64,000 bases of DNA from a virus, in IMG/VR virus record IMGVR_UViG_3300029319_009044, positions 62,001 through 126,000 of that record. One strand, 5' to 3'. Both the position numbers and the translations under genes were made by a program. The first letter of the stretch is position 1. Every line of letters starts with the position of its first letter. The notes under the pieces are model-generated. The model did not search any database. It was given only the letters and a program-made list of their open reading frames with translations, and was not told the DNA's origin. Shown here in pieces: positions 41,743-49,700 of the stretch.

Positions 41743-42482
41743 TGAAATATAATCTTAATGATATTTGTTCTGAAGAAGAAGATTTATGGCAAGATCCTTT
41801 AAAGACAAAAATATTTTCATCACTACCAACTAACAGTATCATAATTGATGGAGGTTGCAGAGACGGAGATTGGATTCATGCAGTTACTCACTACTTAAAA
41901 TTAAATTTAAATATAGAAAAAGAAAAATTTATTCTGGTTGGGATAGATCCTATTTACTCACCGAGTATTTTTAGATATAACTTTTATGTAGAGGGAGCAA
42001 TATCTAATGAAAATAAAAAACAGGCTTCCTTTTTTATAGTAGAAAACGAACCTGGTTGTAATTCTCTTAAAAGACCGAGTGATTGTTTACAAGAAAGTAT
42101 ATACGGTAATAAAAAAAGAGAAATTTCTAAAGTAGAAAAAATTAAAACATATAGATTAGATAAAATTATTAGTAATATAATTAATAGAACAGAAGGCTCC
42201 CCCGGTTATCTTAAATTAGATGTACAAGGGTCGGAACTTGAGTGCTTAGAAGGAGCTGGAAAATTTTTAAAAGAATTTATGTTTATTGAAACAGAAATAG
42301 GTTTAGATAAAAATAAAAATTTTTATGATCAAGGTAGTAAATTAGATGAAGTAATAGAAGTATTAAATAATAAAAATTTTGAACCTATACTATATACTAA
42401 ATACTCTAGCAGCCCATTGCCAGAAGGTGAAATAATATTTAAAAATAAAAATTGGAATTTAGATAAAAAGAAATGGATATAG
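41742..42482 (+). CDS. FkbM-family methyltransferase
   Basis: I place the start at the ATG that shares one base with the previous stop (TAATG); an in-frame ATG at 41715 would add nine residues inside the upstream gene. Motifs: NSIIIDGGCRDGDW, LVGIDPIYS, and the FkbM signature GYLKLDVQGSELECLEGA. FkbM enzymes O-methylate sugars or polyketides. It is the third methyltransferase in a row, suggesting a heavily capped glycan. Confidence 0.8.
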   Translation: MKYNLNDICSEEEDLWQDPLKTKIFSSLPTNSIIIDGGCRDGDWIHAVTHYLKLNLNIEKEKFILVGIDPIYSPSIFRYNFYVEGAISNENKKQASFFIVENEPGCNSLKRPSDCLQESIYGNKKREISKVEKIKTYRLDKIISNIINRTEGSPGYLKLDVQGSELECLEGAGKFLKEFMFIETEIGLDKNKNFYDQGSKLDEVIEVLNNKNFEPILYTKYSSSPLPEGEIIFKNKNWNLDKKKWI

Positions 42483-43258
42483 TTATACAAGGTAAAGTAT
42501 TTCCAAATACTTACGAAACTGCTAAATGTTATACTACATTAGATTTTATAGATAAAGTAATTATATCTACTTGGGATAATGAAACGTTAGAATCAGATAA
42601 TAAAAATGTAGTAGTTGTTAAGAGCCCTGTGCCTTATACTCCACCTATGAATTTAAATTTGCAATTAGTATCTGTCAATGAAGGACTAAAACATGTCACT
42701 TCTGAATATACTATGAAGTTTAGAAGTGATCAAATGGTCATGAAAAGTAGTATGAAAATGCTAAAGAGATTTGTAGATAAAAAAGGTTTTGATTGCGATA
42801 TAAAATATACTGATGGTTCAGGTCCTAAAGGTAAAATTTATGCGGTGGGTATGGGTAGTCATTTTCCTTACCACCCTCAGGATCATATCTTTTGGGGTCA
42901 TACTGAAGATATTAAATCTCTATATAGTTGCCCTCTTTATAAAGAAGGGGAGCCAATAACACCAACATGGGAAGGTGGTTTTGAAAATGAAACAGTAAGA
43001 ATACCTTGTTATTTTGGATCACATTATTTTGCTAAATTTAATTCTGAAGTATATGAGCATATAGAAAATTATAAAGATTTTTTATTAGATACATCTCCAA
43101 GTAGATATAGAGCTATGCAAATATCAGAAGAATTAAGAGATAAAATTTTTGGTGTGTTTCCTAGAATTAAAATGTGGTGGGAGAAATACAATACAGGATA
43201 CAAGTATGATCTATATGAACCACAAGGAGAATATTATTATGACGAAGAGTGGGAATAA
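42473..43258 (+). CDS. WavE-like glycosyltransferase
   Basis: Begins MDIVIQGKVFPNTYETAKCY and continues with KVIISTWDNE, NLNLQLVSVNEGLK and YTMKFRSDQMVM, the order of motifs in WavE-type LPS core biosynthesis proteins. A later FGSHYFAKF segment and a very acidic C-terminus (PQGEYYYDEEWE) complete it. 261 residues. It probably contributes one linkage of the glycan; acceptor unknown. Confidence 0.65.
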   Translation: MDIVIQGKVFPNTYETAKCYTTLDFIDKVIISTWDNETLESDNKNVVVVKSPVPYTPPMNLNLQLVSVNEGLKHVTSEYTMKFRSDQMVMKSSMKMLKRFVDKKGFDCDIKYTDGSGPKGKIYAVGMGSHFPYHPQDHIFWGHTEDIKSLYSCPLYKEGEPITPTWEGGFENETVRIPCYFGSHYFAKFNSEVYEHIENYKDFLLDTSPSRYRAMQISEELRDKIFGVFPRIKMWWEKYNTGYKYDLYEPQGEYYYDEEWE

Positions 43259-43724
43259 GCTTATTGCACATAGAGGTAATACTACTGGAAAATCAAAGCA
43301 CGAGAATGACCCTCAATATATTTTAAATGCTTTAGATCAAGGTTATGATGTAGAAGTGGATGTAAGTTATAGAGATAAAAACTTTTGGTTAGGTCATGAC
43401 AATAATAAATATAGAGTAAATTTAGATTTTTTAAGCGATGAAAGAATATGGTGTCATTTAAAAGATAAAGAAAGTTTAAAGCAAATAATTGACATTATAG
43501 GTAGCGAAGAAATAAATTACTTTTGGCATACTTCTGAAGATTTTGTAATAACTTCAAAAGGATTTTTATGGCATCATTCTAAATGCCCTCTTTCAGATCT
43601 TACAAGTAAATCTATTATAGTACTTCCGGAAAATAAAAAAATATTTCCAAGAAGAAATAAACTATACAAAAAAATAAATCATTGCTATGGCATATGTAGT
43701 GATTATATTAAGATGTATGTTTAA
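43239..43724 (+). CDS. Glycerophosphodiesterase-like TIM-barrel protein, short
   Basis: The start at 43239 (MTKSGNKLIAHRGNTTG) is chosen because the longer frame lies entirely inside the preceding gene. HRGN and ENDPQYILNALDQGYDVEVDVSYRD reproduce the H-R-G and E-x-D metal motifs of GDPD enzymes, then FWLGHD and a HHSKCPLSDL segment. At 161 aa it is much shorter than typical GDPD (about 250), so part of the barrel is missing or the fold is minimal. It begins the sugar-phosphate gene run. Confidence 0.6.
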   Translation: MTKSGNKLIAHRGNTTGKSKHENDPQYILNALDQGYDVEVDVSYRDKNFWLGHDNNKYRVNLDFLSDERIWCHLKDKESLKQIIDIIGSEEINYFWHTSEDFVITSKGFLWHHSKCPLSDLTSKSIIVLPENKKIFPRRNKLYKKINHCYGICSDYIKMYV

Positions 43725-44184
43725 GCTTTTAATTTTAGATGTAGATGGGGTACTTACAACAGGCTGTAAAACATATGACCTCGAAGGTAATGTTATTAGT
43801 AAGGAATTTAACGATAAAGACTTTACTGCAATAAAACGTTTTAAAGAGAAGGGATTAAAGGTATGTTTCTTAACTGCTGATGATAGAGTTAATCGTATAG
43901 TAGCAAAAAATAGAAATATTGATTTCTACTACGTAAGAGAAATGACTAAAAAAAATAAAGTTGAGACACTTCCTTATCTTACTAGTAAATATAAAGTTAC
44001 TTTAGATGAGATAGCATATATAGGTGATGATCTACCTGATTTTGATATTATAAAAAAATTAAAACATACTTACTGTCCAAGTGATGCAATACTAAAAATT
44101 AAAAACCAAGTTAAAACGATCCTCGAAAGAAGGGGTGGTACTGGAGTTATTGCAGAACTATATGATAATATATTTAATGAATAG
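43717..44184 (+). CDS. KdsC-like HAD phosphatase
   Basis: Start at the ATG at 43717, giving MFKLLILDVDGVLTTG; the longer frame has no HAD function upstream. HAD motifs: DVDGVLT (nucleophile Asp8), FLTADD, KVETLPYL and IGDDLPDFDIIKK. Length 155 equals capless KdsC phosphatases, which release phosphate from Kdo-8-P or other sugar phosphates. In this module it would be the phosphatase step between kinase and nucleotidyltransferase. Overlaps on both sides are 8 nt. Confidence 0.82.
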   Translation: MFKLLILDVDGVLTTGCKTYDLEGNVISKEFNDKDFTAIKRFKEKGLKVCFLTADDRVNRIVAKNRNIDFYYVREMTKKNKVETLPYLTSKYKVTLDEIAYIGDDLPDFDIIKKLKHTYCPSDAILKIKNQVKTILERRGGTGVIAELYDNIFNE

Positions 44185-44866
44185 TATCTCTCTATATGGG
44201 CATTTAACTACTGATACTATTTTTGATGGTAATACAACTTATAATTCGGTAGGAGGTTTAGGTAATGTATGGTTTATGTTATCTAAAATCTGTAAGAATT
44301 ATCAAGTAAATGTTGAGCCTACAAATGTTGGAGAAGCATTAATTTTAGTCAATAAAGATAAAGCAGAAAGATCATCAATAGCAAATTTAAATAAAATAAA
44401 AAGAACACCAGTCATTAAAGATTCAGAATGGTCACATATACTTTACGTAAATGAATTAGATGATATATCATTTATTAAAGATGTAAGAAATAAAAGTAAG
44501 ATAGTTTCTATAGATATTTGTAAAGGTAGACCATTTAAACAGTTTGATATTTTAAAATATATTGATTACTTTTTTATATCTGATGAAGATTTATTTATGG
44601 ATGTAAATGAGTTAGCTAAAAAAGTTAAGGGTTGGGTTATCTTACATCATAAAGGCGGTAGTAGTTGTTTAAGTAAAGATAAAGTATTTGATACATCTAC
44701 ACCAGTTATTGATGGTATAAATGTTTTAGGAGCAGGGGATATGTTTGCTGCAGCAACAATAAACTGCATTCTCAATACAGTTGATAAATCTAATTTGCAG
44801 TATAATATAAAAGAAGCGCACTCTATTACTTCAAAAATTTTAGCTGAAATAAATGAAAAAAACTAA
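44177..44866 (+). CDS. PfkB-family sugar kinase
   Basis: Start at 44177 (MNSISLYGHLTTDTIF), which overlaps the phosphatase by 8 nt; the longer frame is less plausible. The ribokinase-fold signatures are TYNSVGGLGNVWF (substrate glycines) and NVLGAGDMFAAATI (anion hole and catalytic Asp, about 183-196). At 229 aa it is compact compared with about 300 for ribokinase or HldA. It would phosphorylate the anomeric carbon of a sugar phosphate in an HldA-like step. Confidence 0.75.
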   Translation: MNSISLYGHLTTDTIFDGNTTYNSVGGLGNVWFMLSKICKNYQVNVEPTNVGEALILVNKDKAERSSIANLNKIKRTPVIKDSEWSHILYVNELDDISFIKDVRNKSKIVSIDICKGRPFKQFDILKYIDYFFISDEDLFMDVNELAKKVKGWVILHHKGGSSCLSKDKVFDTSTPVIDGINVLGAGDMFAAATINCILNTVDKSNLQYNIKEAHSITSKILAEINEKN

Positions 44867-46019
44867 TATACTAATTCCTATAGCTGGTAGAGGTCAACGT
44901 TTTGTTGATCAAGGCTATGTAATGCCTAAACAACTTATAATGGTTGATGATAAGCAAATGATTGATTGGAGTTTAGATTCAATTCTTAAGAAAGAAGAAT
45001 GTAATCTTATATTTGCTATAAGAAGGGATCATATAAGTAACTTTTCATTAGATAAAATTTTAAAGAGTAGGTATGGAGATGATATTAAAATTATTATTAT
45101 AGATAAGATTACTAGAGGGTCAGTAGAGACCTGCTTACAAGCAGAAAAATATATTGATAATGATAATCCTTTAATAGTATATACTCTAGATGTTTTCTTT
45201 GAACCATCTTTTGATCCTACAAAAATAGATCATAATATTAATGGTTCAATTTTAACATTTAAAAGTAACAACCCTGCTTACAGTTATGCATCACTAGATA
45301 AAAATAAAAACGTAATAAAAACAGCTGAAAAAGAAGTTATCAGTGAAAATGCTGCTGTTGGTGTATATACGTTTACTAAAGGTAGTGAATTTGTAAAGTA
45401 TGCTAAGTTAATGATAGACTTAGATCTTACTACAAATAATGAATTTTATATTTGCCCATTATATAATTTAATGATTGAGGATGGTTGTACTATCAAGACT
45501 AAAGATGTAGAAAAAATGCATCTCATGGGAACGCCTGAAGAGCTAAATTTTTTCGTAACTCATACATTAAAAACTTTTGGTGATAAACCAATCGCTCTCT
45601 GTGCAGATCATTCAGGATGGGATCTTAAAGAACAAGCTAAATCTATTTTAGATAAATACGAGTTACCATATACTGATTTTGGTACTTTTGTTAATAAAGA
45701 TTGCGATTATAATGATTACGTTTTTCAGGTTACAGATTTTATTAATAAAGGTAATTGTGATTTTGCTTTAGCTTTTTGTAGAACTGGTCAAGGTATGAAT
45801 ATATCTGGTAATAAGCAAAAAGGTATCCGAAGTGCTTTAGTATTTAATGAATACACAGCTGAATATGCTGTTAGGCATAATTGCGCAAATTATTTTTCTA
45901 TACCAAGTAAATTTGTAGATAAAGAGTTATTAGATGATATGATTTATATCTGGATAACTACTACTTTTGATGGAGGTAGACATGCGACCCGTATTCAAAA
46001 AGCAGAAACTGGTAAGTAA
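44853..46019 (+). CDS. Fusion of sugar nucleotidyltransferase and RpiB-type isomerase
   Basis: Residues 1-235: NTP-transferase fold, ILIPIAGRGQRFVDQGYVM with PKQLIMVDD, then VYTLDVFFEP, NAAVGVYTF and TPEELNFF. Residues 245-388: RpiB/LacAB fold, ALCADHSGWDLKEQAK, FCRTGQGMNISGNKQKGIR with the Cys at the RpiB catalytic position, EYAVRHNCANY with the matching His, and FDGGRHATRIQKAE. Both active sites look intact. The chain unites the isomerase that would open the pathway with the nucleotidyltransferase that would close it. I know of no standard family with this fusion. Confidence 0.82.
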   Translation: MKKTNILIPIAGRGQRFVDQGYVMPKQLIMVDDKQMIDWSLDSILKKEECNLIFAIRRDHISNFSLDKILKSRYGDDIKIIIIDKITRGSVETCLQAEKYIDNDNPLIVYTLDVFFEPSFDPTKIDHNINGSILTFKSNNPAYSYASLDKNKNVIKTAEKEVISENAAVGVYTFTKGSEFVKYAKLMIDLDLTTNNEFYICPLYNLMIEDGCTIKTKDVEKMHLMGTPEELNFFVTHTLKTFGDKPIALCADHSGWDLKEQAKSILDKYELPYTDFGTFVNKDCDYNDYVFQVTDFINKGNCDFALAFCRTGQGMNISGNKQKGIRSALVFNEYTAEYAVRHNCANYFSIPSKFVDKELLDDMIYIWITTTFDGGRHATRIQKAETGK

Positions 46020-46363
46020 TGGAAGTAAAGCATATAGATAATTTTACTAATGGTTGGTTTATTGGTGATTTTGAACCATCATTATTTAAAAATCCTTTTT
46101 TTGAGGTCGCTCATCAACACCATAAAAAAGGTAAAATAGGTGATAAACATTTTCATAAACTTACAACTGAGGTTACGTATATTGTTACTGGTTCAATGAA
46201 GATAAATGATCTTGCACTTAATAGAGAGCGATTTTTAAAAGCTGGTAATATGTTTACTTTCTTTCCTAACGAAGTATCTGATGTAGAGTTTTTAGAGGAT
46301 TCTGATCTTATAGTAGTAAGATGGCCATCTATACCTACTGATAAATATATGGTTGAACTATAA
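46019..46363 (+). CDS. Cupin-fold protein
   Basis: 114-residue single-domain cupin: VAHQHHKKGKIGDKHFHKLTTEVTYIVTG carries the cupin-1 histidines (written here only as positions 33-60 with HQHH, HFH, E), and AGNMFTFFPNEVSDVEFL is the second motif. It begins on the last base of the fusion gene's stop. Sugar-isomerising or epimerising cupins are common in NDP-sugar clusters, so a tailoring step is likely; the exact reaction is unknown. Confidence 0.65.
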   Translation: MEVKHIDNFTNGWFIGDFEPSLFKNPFFEVAHQHHKKGKIGDKHFHKLTTEVTYIVTGSMKINDLALNRERFLKAGNMFTFFPNEVSDVEFLEDSDLIVVRWPSIPTDKYMVEL

Positions 46364-46380
46364 TAACCAGTTACTATAAT
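46353..46380 (+). promoter_or_regulatory. Sigma70-type promoter for the epimerase gene
   Basis: TTGAAC, 16-nt spacer, TATAAT, 6 nt to the ATG at 46387. Confidence 0.6.
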
Positions 46381-46386
46381 AATTGT

Positions 46387-47463
46387 ATGAAGAAAGCTTT
46401 AGTTTTAGGTGCCGGTGGCTTTATCGGTAATCATTTAGTATCACGTCTTAAAAAAGAAGGTTATTGGGTAAGAGGAGTTGATTTAAAAACTCCTGATTAT
46501 TGTGAATCTGAAGCAGATGAATTTATCTATGGTGCTGCTGGTGATTTAAGAGATCAAAATAACTGTAAACGTTTAGTAAAGTTTGATGGTGAGCAAGGTA
46601 ATTATTATAAAAGTGTACCTGAGCAATATAAAAGACCATTTGATGAAATTTATCAACTAGCTGCTGATATGGGCGGTGCTGGTTTTATTTTTACTGGAGA
46701 AAATGATGCTGATATTATGCATAATTCTGCTTCTATAAATCTTAATATTTTAAATGCAGTAAAAGAATTTAATGAACATAGATTTAATGATAATGTAGAT
46801 AATGCTGATGCATATAATAAAAGCAAAACTAATGACACTAAAATATTTTATAGTAGTAGTGCTTGTATGTATCCTGAACATAATCAGTTAGATCCTGATA
46901 ATCCTAATTGTGAGGAATCATCAGCATACCCCGCTAACCCGGATTCAGAATATGGTTGGGAAAAACTATTTAGCGAACGACTTTATTTAACTTATAATAG
47001 AAATCATGGCATACCAGTTCGCGTAGCTAGATTTCATAATATTTTTGGACCACTAGGTACATGGAATGGTGGTAGAGAAAAAGCACCAGCTGCTATTTGC
47101 AGAAAGGTAATTGAAAGTAGTGGTGAAATTGAAATATGGGGTGACGGAAAACAAACTAGAAGCTTTCTATACGTAGATGAATGTGTTGAAGGTATTAGAC
47201 GTTTAATGGATTCTGATTTTACTGGTCCTGTTAATATTGGTTCAGATGAAATGGTAACTATTAACGAGTTAGTAGATATAGCCTGTTCAGTAGAAAATAA
47301 ACAAATTACTAAAAAGCATATTGATGGTCCATTGGGTGTAGCTGGTAGAAATTCTGATAATAAGCTTATTAGTGAAAAGGTTGGCTGGGCTCCAAATTAC
47401 CCTTTAGCTAAAGGTATTGAAAAAACATATAAGTGGATTAAAGAGCAAGTTAATTTAAAATAA
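46387..47463 (+). CDS. GDP-mannose 3,5-epimerase-like
   Basis: Extended SDR with VLGAGGFIGNHLVSRL (NAD site), IYQLAADMGGAGFI, IFYSSSACMYPEHNQL, AYPANPDSEYGWEKLFSE and FHNIFGPLGTWNGGREKAPA; these segments are characteristic of plant-type GDP-mannose 3,5-epimerase. Length 358 fits. With GDP-mannose from the host it would give GDP-L-galactose or GDP-L-gulose. It has its own promoter at the end of the sugar cluster. Confidence 0.85.
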   Translation: MKKALVLGAGGFIGNHLVSRLKKEGYWVRGVDLKTPDYCESEADEFIYGAAGDLRDQNNCKRLVKFDGEQGNYYKSVPEQYKRPFDEIYQLAADMGGAGFIFTGENDADIMHNSASINLNILNAVKEFNEHRFNDNVDNADAYNKSKTNDTKIFYSSSACMYPEHNQLDPDNPNCEESSAYPANPDSEYGWEKLFSERLYLTYNRNHGIPVRVARFHNIFGPLGTWNGGREKAPAAICRKVIESSGEIEIWGDGKQTRSFLYVDECVEGIRRLMDSDFTGPVNIGSDEMVTINELVDIACSVENKQITKKHIDGPLGVAGRNSDNKLISEKVGWAPNYPLAKGIEKTYKWIKEQVNLK

Positions 47464-47466
47464 GAT

Positions 47467-48048
47467 ATGGTTATTAAGCAAGGAGTATACGACGGTAATT
47501 TTATTCATAATAGATTTGCATACGAACAATTTCGTAAAGAAGTTTCTCCGTATGGTAATATTGTAGCTTTTAGAGCTCCGATGTATGTAAAAGATGCTTT
47601 AATAGATCTTGAAGATACACTGAGTAACGACTTTATTCATAGTCAAGATGCGGTTAATTTTTGTTGGGAAATACCTGGCTTGTGTCCATTAGGTGCAGTA
47701 TCTTTTCAAAGACTTTTTAATACAGCAGTAGCTAATATATTGGCTGGTTATATTAATAAAGGTATCGTAATTGATGGTGATGATCTTATGGTGCAAGATG
47801 AGTTTGTGGGTATAGATAATAAAGTTAGACAGTCCGGTAAGGTAAGCGTTTCTATTACTTACTCTAAAGATAATGTTACTCTTGGTCATACTGGTATTAA
47901 TATTACAGCTGGAGATAAAGCGCCGGCTTTTGCTTATTCTTCGAATCTAAGTGATAATGAAGTAAATGATTTTATGCTTAATGTTATTGACTATTTTAAC
48001 GCTGAGGTAAAGGATCAGTTTATTGCGACTACTAAAATTATTGTATGA
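47467..48048 (+). CDS. DUF366-like conserved protein
   Basis: 193 residues; MVIKQGVYDGNFIHNRFAY, IVAFRAPMYVKDALIDLED and FCWEIPGLCPLGAVSFQRL follow the DUF366 pattern as I recall it (a family shared by archaea and marine phages). No activity is known. A short membrane-associated ORF begins inside its stop codon. Confidence 0.6.
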   Translation: MVIKQGVYDGNFIHNRFAYEQFRKEVSPYGNIVAFRAPMYVKDALIDLEDTLSNDFIHSQDAVNFCWEIPGLCPLGAVSFQRLFNTAVANILAGYINKGIVIDGDDLMVQDEFVGIDNKVRQSGKVSVSITYSKDNVTLGHTGINITAGDKAPAFAYSSNLSDNEVNDFMLNVIDYFNAEVKDQFIATTKIIV

Positions 48049-48197
48049 CAATTTGGAGACTTTGGGCTAAAGCATTAGGTGAAAAATCAGGATCTAATAA
48101 CGAAGCAGATATAATTGCTTTAATACGTACATTAATTATATTACAAGCTATATTATGTAACTTTTTTATTGTAGCTAATATTGTAAAAAATTGGTAA
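48045..48197 (+). CDS. Small membrane protein, 50 aa
   Basis: Found by reading the gap: ATG overlaps the previous stop (ATGA). The product starts MTIWRLWAKALGEKSGSNNE and has one likely membrane helix (IIALIRTLIILQAILCNFF, about 24-42), ending IVKNW. I recall near-identical short proteins in T4-like marine phages. Function unknown; holin-like or membrane-anchoring roles are possible. Confidence 0.7.
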   Translation: MTIWRLWAKALGEKSGSNNEADIIALIRTLIILQAILCNFFIVANIVKNW

Positions 48198-48571
48198 TGA
48201 ACTTTTTTCAATTACAAAATAAATTATTTTATTCTAAAAAGAATGAAGCTGGTGAATTAGACTCAGAAGGCGAGCAAGCTTTTGTACCGTTCCTTTTTAA
48301 TAGATGGCTTTCCTTTTATAGTAAGGAACTACCTGGTTTTGTTAATGAGACTTTAAATAAATTTGGAAATATATTTGACGATAAACAAGAAGTATATAAA
48401 TTATATTATTATCTTATACCTCGTCTAAAATGGAAGCGCATTTCCTATATTAAGAAAAAGAAAAAAGATAAAGAAGAGATTGAAGGTCTATATAATATAG
48501 CAAAAAATAAAAATATATCTACAAGAGAGATAGAGCAATACGTTGAATTAGATAAAATTTTATGTAAATAG
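48197..48571 (+). CDS. Conserved phage protein, 124 aa (possible clamp-loader small subunit)
   Basis: Start at the ATG at 48197, which shares a base with the upstream stop. The sequence FVPFLFNRWLSFYSKELPGF with VNETLNKFG, YKLYYYLIPRLKWKRISYI and a lysine cluster resembles the order of motifs in T4 gp62 (clamp loader A subunit: NR-LS, then a basic PK-x-W segment), but it is shorter than T4 gp62 (187). Function is tentative. Confidence 0.45.
   Translation: MNFFQLQNKLFYSKKNEAGELDSEGEQAFVPFLFNRWLSFYSKELPGFVNETLNKFGNIFDDKQEVYKLYYYLIPRLKWKRISYIKKKKKDKEEIEGLYNIAKNKNISTREIEQYVELDKILCK
48563..48570 (+). promoter_or_regulatory. Degenerate late octamer TGTAAATA
   Basis: One mismatch to (N)ATAAATA; includes the stop-codon region of the preceding gene and ends 5 nt before the ATG at 48576. 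Confidence 0.35.
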
Positions 48572-48575
48572 CTGT

Positions 48576-48995
48576 ATGGCGATGGCAAGTATTGATAATT
48601 TAGCACCTACAAAAAGCTTAATCGACTTAACTCAAAAAGATAAAGGAGATTTTGGACTTGATGATTATGATTTAGACTTTATTTTTGATGATATTCTTTT
48701 AGTTGAATATGTAGATGAAACTGATGAAGGCGATGAAGTTATTCGTAATGGAATTGTAGTACCTACAAATGCTTTAACTAAAGCTTGGCGAAAGGGTAGA
48801 GTTATTCTTGCAGGTCCAGATACTAAACACGCAAAAGAAGGTGATATTGTAATCTTTCCAAATAATATGGGTGTTACTATTTCTAACATTTCAGTACGTG
48901 GCAAAGGTAAAGTTGCTAAAGGTATTTTCTTAAACGAAGAGAGAATGTTTGGTATTTGTAAACATAAAGATGATAATACAAAAAGCAACTCTTGA
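48576..48995 (+). CDS. GroES-like co-chaperonin (gp31 counterpart)
   Basis: GroES fold from about residue 28: FDDILLVEYVDETDEGDEVI, a mobile-loop region IRNGIVVPTNALTKAWRKG, RVILAGPDTKHAKEGDIVIF and GKVAKGIFLNEERMFGI. T4 encodes gp31 to let host GroEL fold gp23; this protein should do the same job. An N-terminal 25-residue acidic extension is present (139 aa against 111 in T4 gp31). Confidence 0.75.
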   Translation: MAMASIDNLAPTKSLIDLTQKDKGDFGLDDYDLDFIFDDILLVEYVDETDEGDEVIRNGIVVPTNALTKAWRKGRVILAGPDTKHAKEGDIVIFPNNMGVTISNISVRGKGKVAKGIFLNEERMFGICKHKDDNTKSNS

Positions 48996-49347
48996 TACCC
49001 TTCTTCAGAATAACGTACTTGAAGTGAGATTTCCTAGAAGAATAGTTAAAGCTGGTTTAGCTGCTACTAGAAGAATGCTTTGTACCAACTCTTTAACTTT
49101 ACTTAATTCAGTTAATGGTAGGATATCTTTAAATTATTTTGCACCTAAAGGACCTCCTAAGCCGTATCTCGGGCCTGATAATTTATCTGTTGCTTGGGAT
49201 ATTATAATGCAAGATTATAGAAATATAAATTGTAATCAAGTAGATTTAATACAAGAAATACCAGCAAATGATGACTTTTGGGTTTATTTTAACGAAAATA
49301 TATATCCAATGTCAGCACAGCAAAAATTAAATTTTATGAATTCATGA
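48970..49347 (+). CDS. Sm/WYL_2-like SH3-barrel protein (DUF2693-like)
   Basis: Start placed at the ATG at 48970 (MIIQKATLDTLLQNNVLEV), which leaves a 26-nt overlap; the frame is open from 48949. VRFPRRIVKAGLAATRRMLCTNSL is given as two parts, VRFPRR and RRMLCTNSL; KPYLGPDNLSVAWDIIMQDY and RNINCNQVDLIQ follow. This matches the DUF2693/WYL_2 family common in T4-like phages, believed to be a small beta-barrel; function unknown. Confidence 0.65.
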   Translation: MIIQKATLDTLLQNNVLEVRFPRRIVKAGLAATRRMLCTNSLTLLNSVNGRISLNYFAPKGPPKPYLGPDNLSVAWDIIMQDYRNINCNQVDLIQEIPANDDFWVYFNENIYPMSAQQKLNFMNS

Positions 49348-49697
49348 ACGTAAGTTTAGAAAGAGTATCAGATTTTTTAAAGCCCTTTTTATTAAAAGAT
49401 ATAATTATTAGAACTAATAAGAAAGTTCTTAAAAAAGGTAAATTTAAAATATTTCAAATTAAGCAATATTATATTAATTTTACTCTTGAAATAAACGGTG
49501 TTAATAAGAATTACGAAATTCCATATCCTTATAGCTTACAAAATGAAGAAGATATTGGTGTTTTAAATTACCATTTAAGCTCTTTTATACCTAAAGGACA
49601 AATGACAAGAGTAAAATTTTTAGATAGTTCTTCTAAATCAAAACTATATGACAGCCTTGTATATATATTGCCTTCAGATGGAAATATTATAAAATAA
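49344..49697 (+). CDS. Hypothetical protein, 117 aa
   Basis: Unrecognised beta-rich protein: SDFLKPFLLKDIIIRTNKKV, KIFQIKQYYINFTLEING, NYEIPYPYSLQNEEDIG, TRVKFLDSSSKSKLYDSLVYIL. Starts within the previous stop (ATGA) and ends 3 nt before the helicase GTG. Probably translated with both. Confidence 0.55.
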   Translation: MNVSLERVSDFLKPFLLKDIIIRTNKKVLKKGKFKIFQIKQYYINFTLEINGVNKNYEIPYPYSLQNEEDIGVLNYHLSSFIPKGQMTRVKFLDSSSKSKLYDSLVYILPSDGNIIK

Positions 49698-49700
49698 AGT

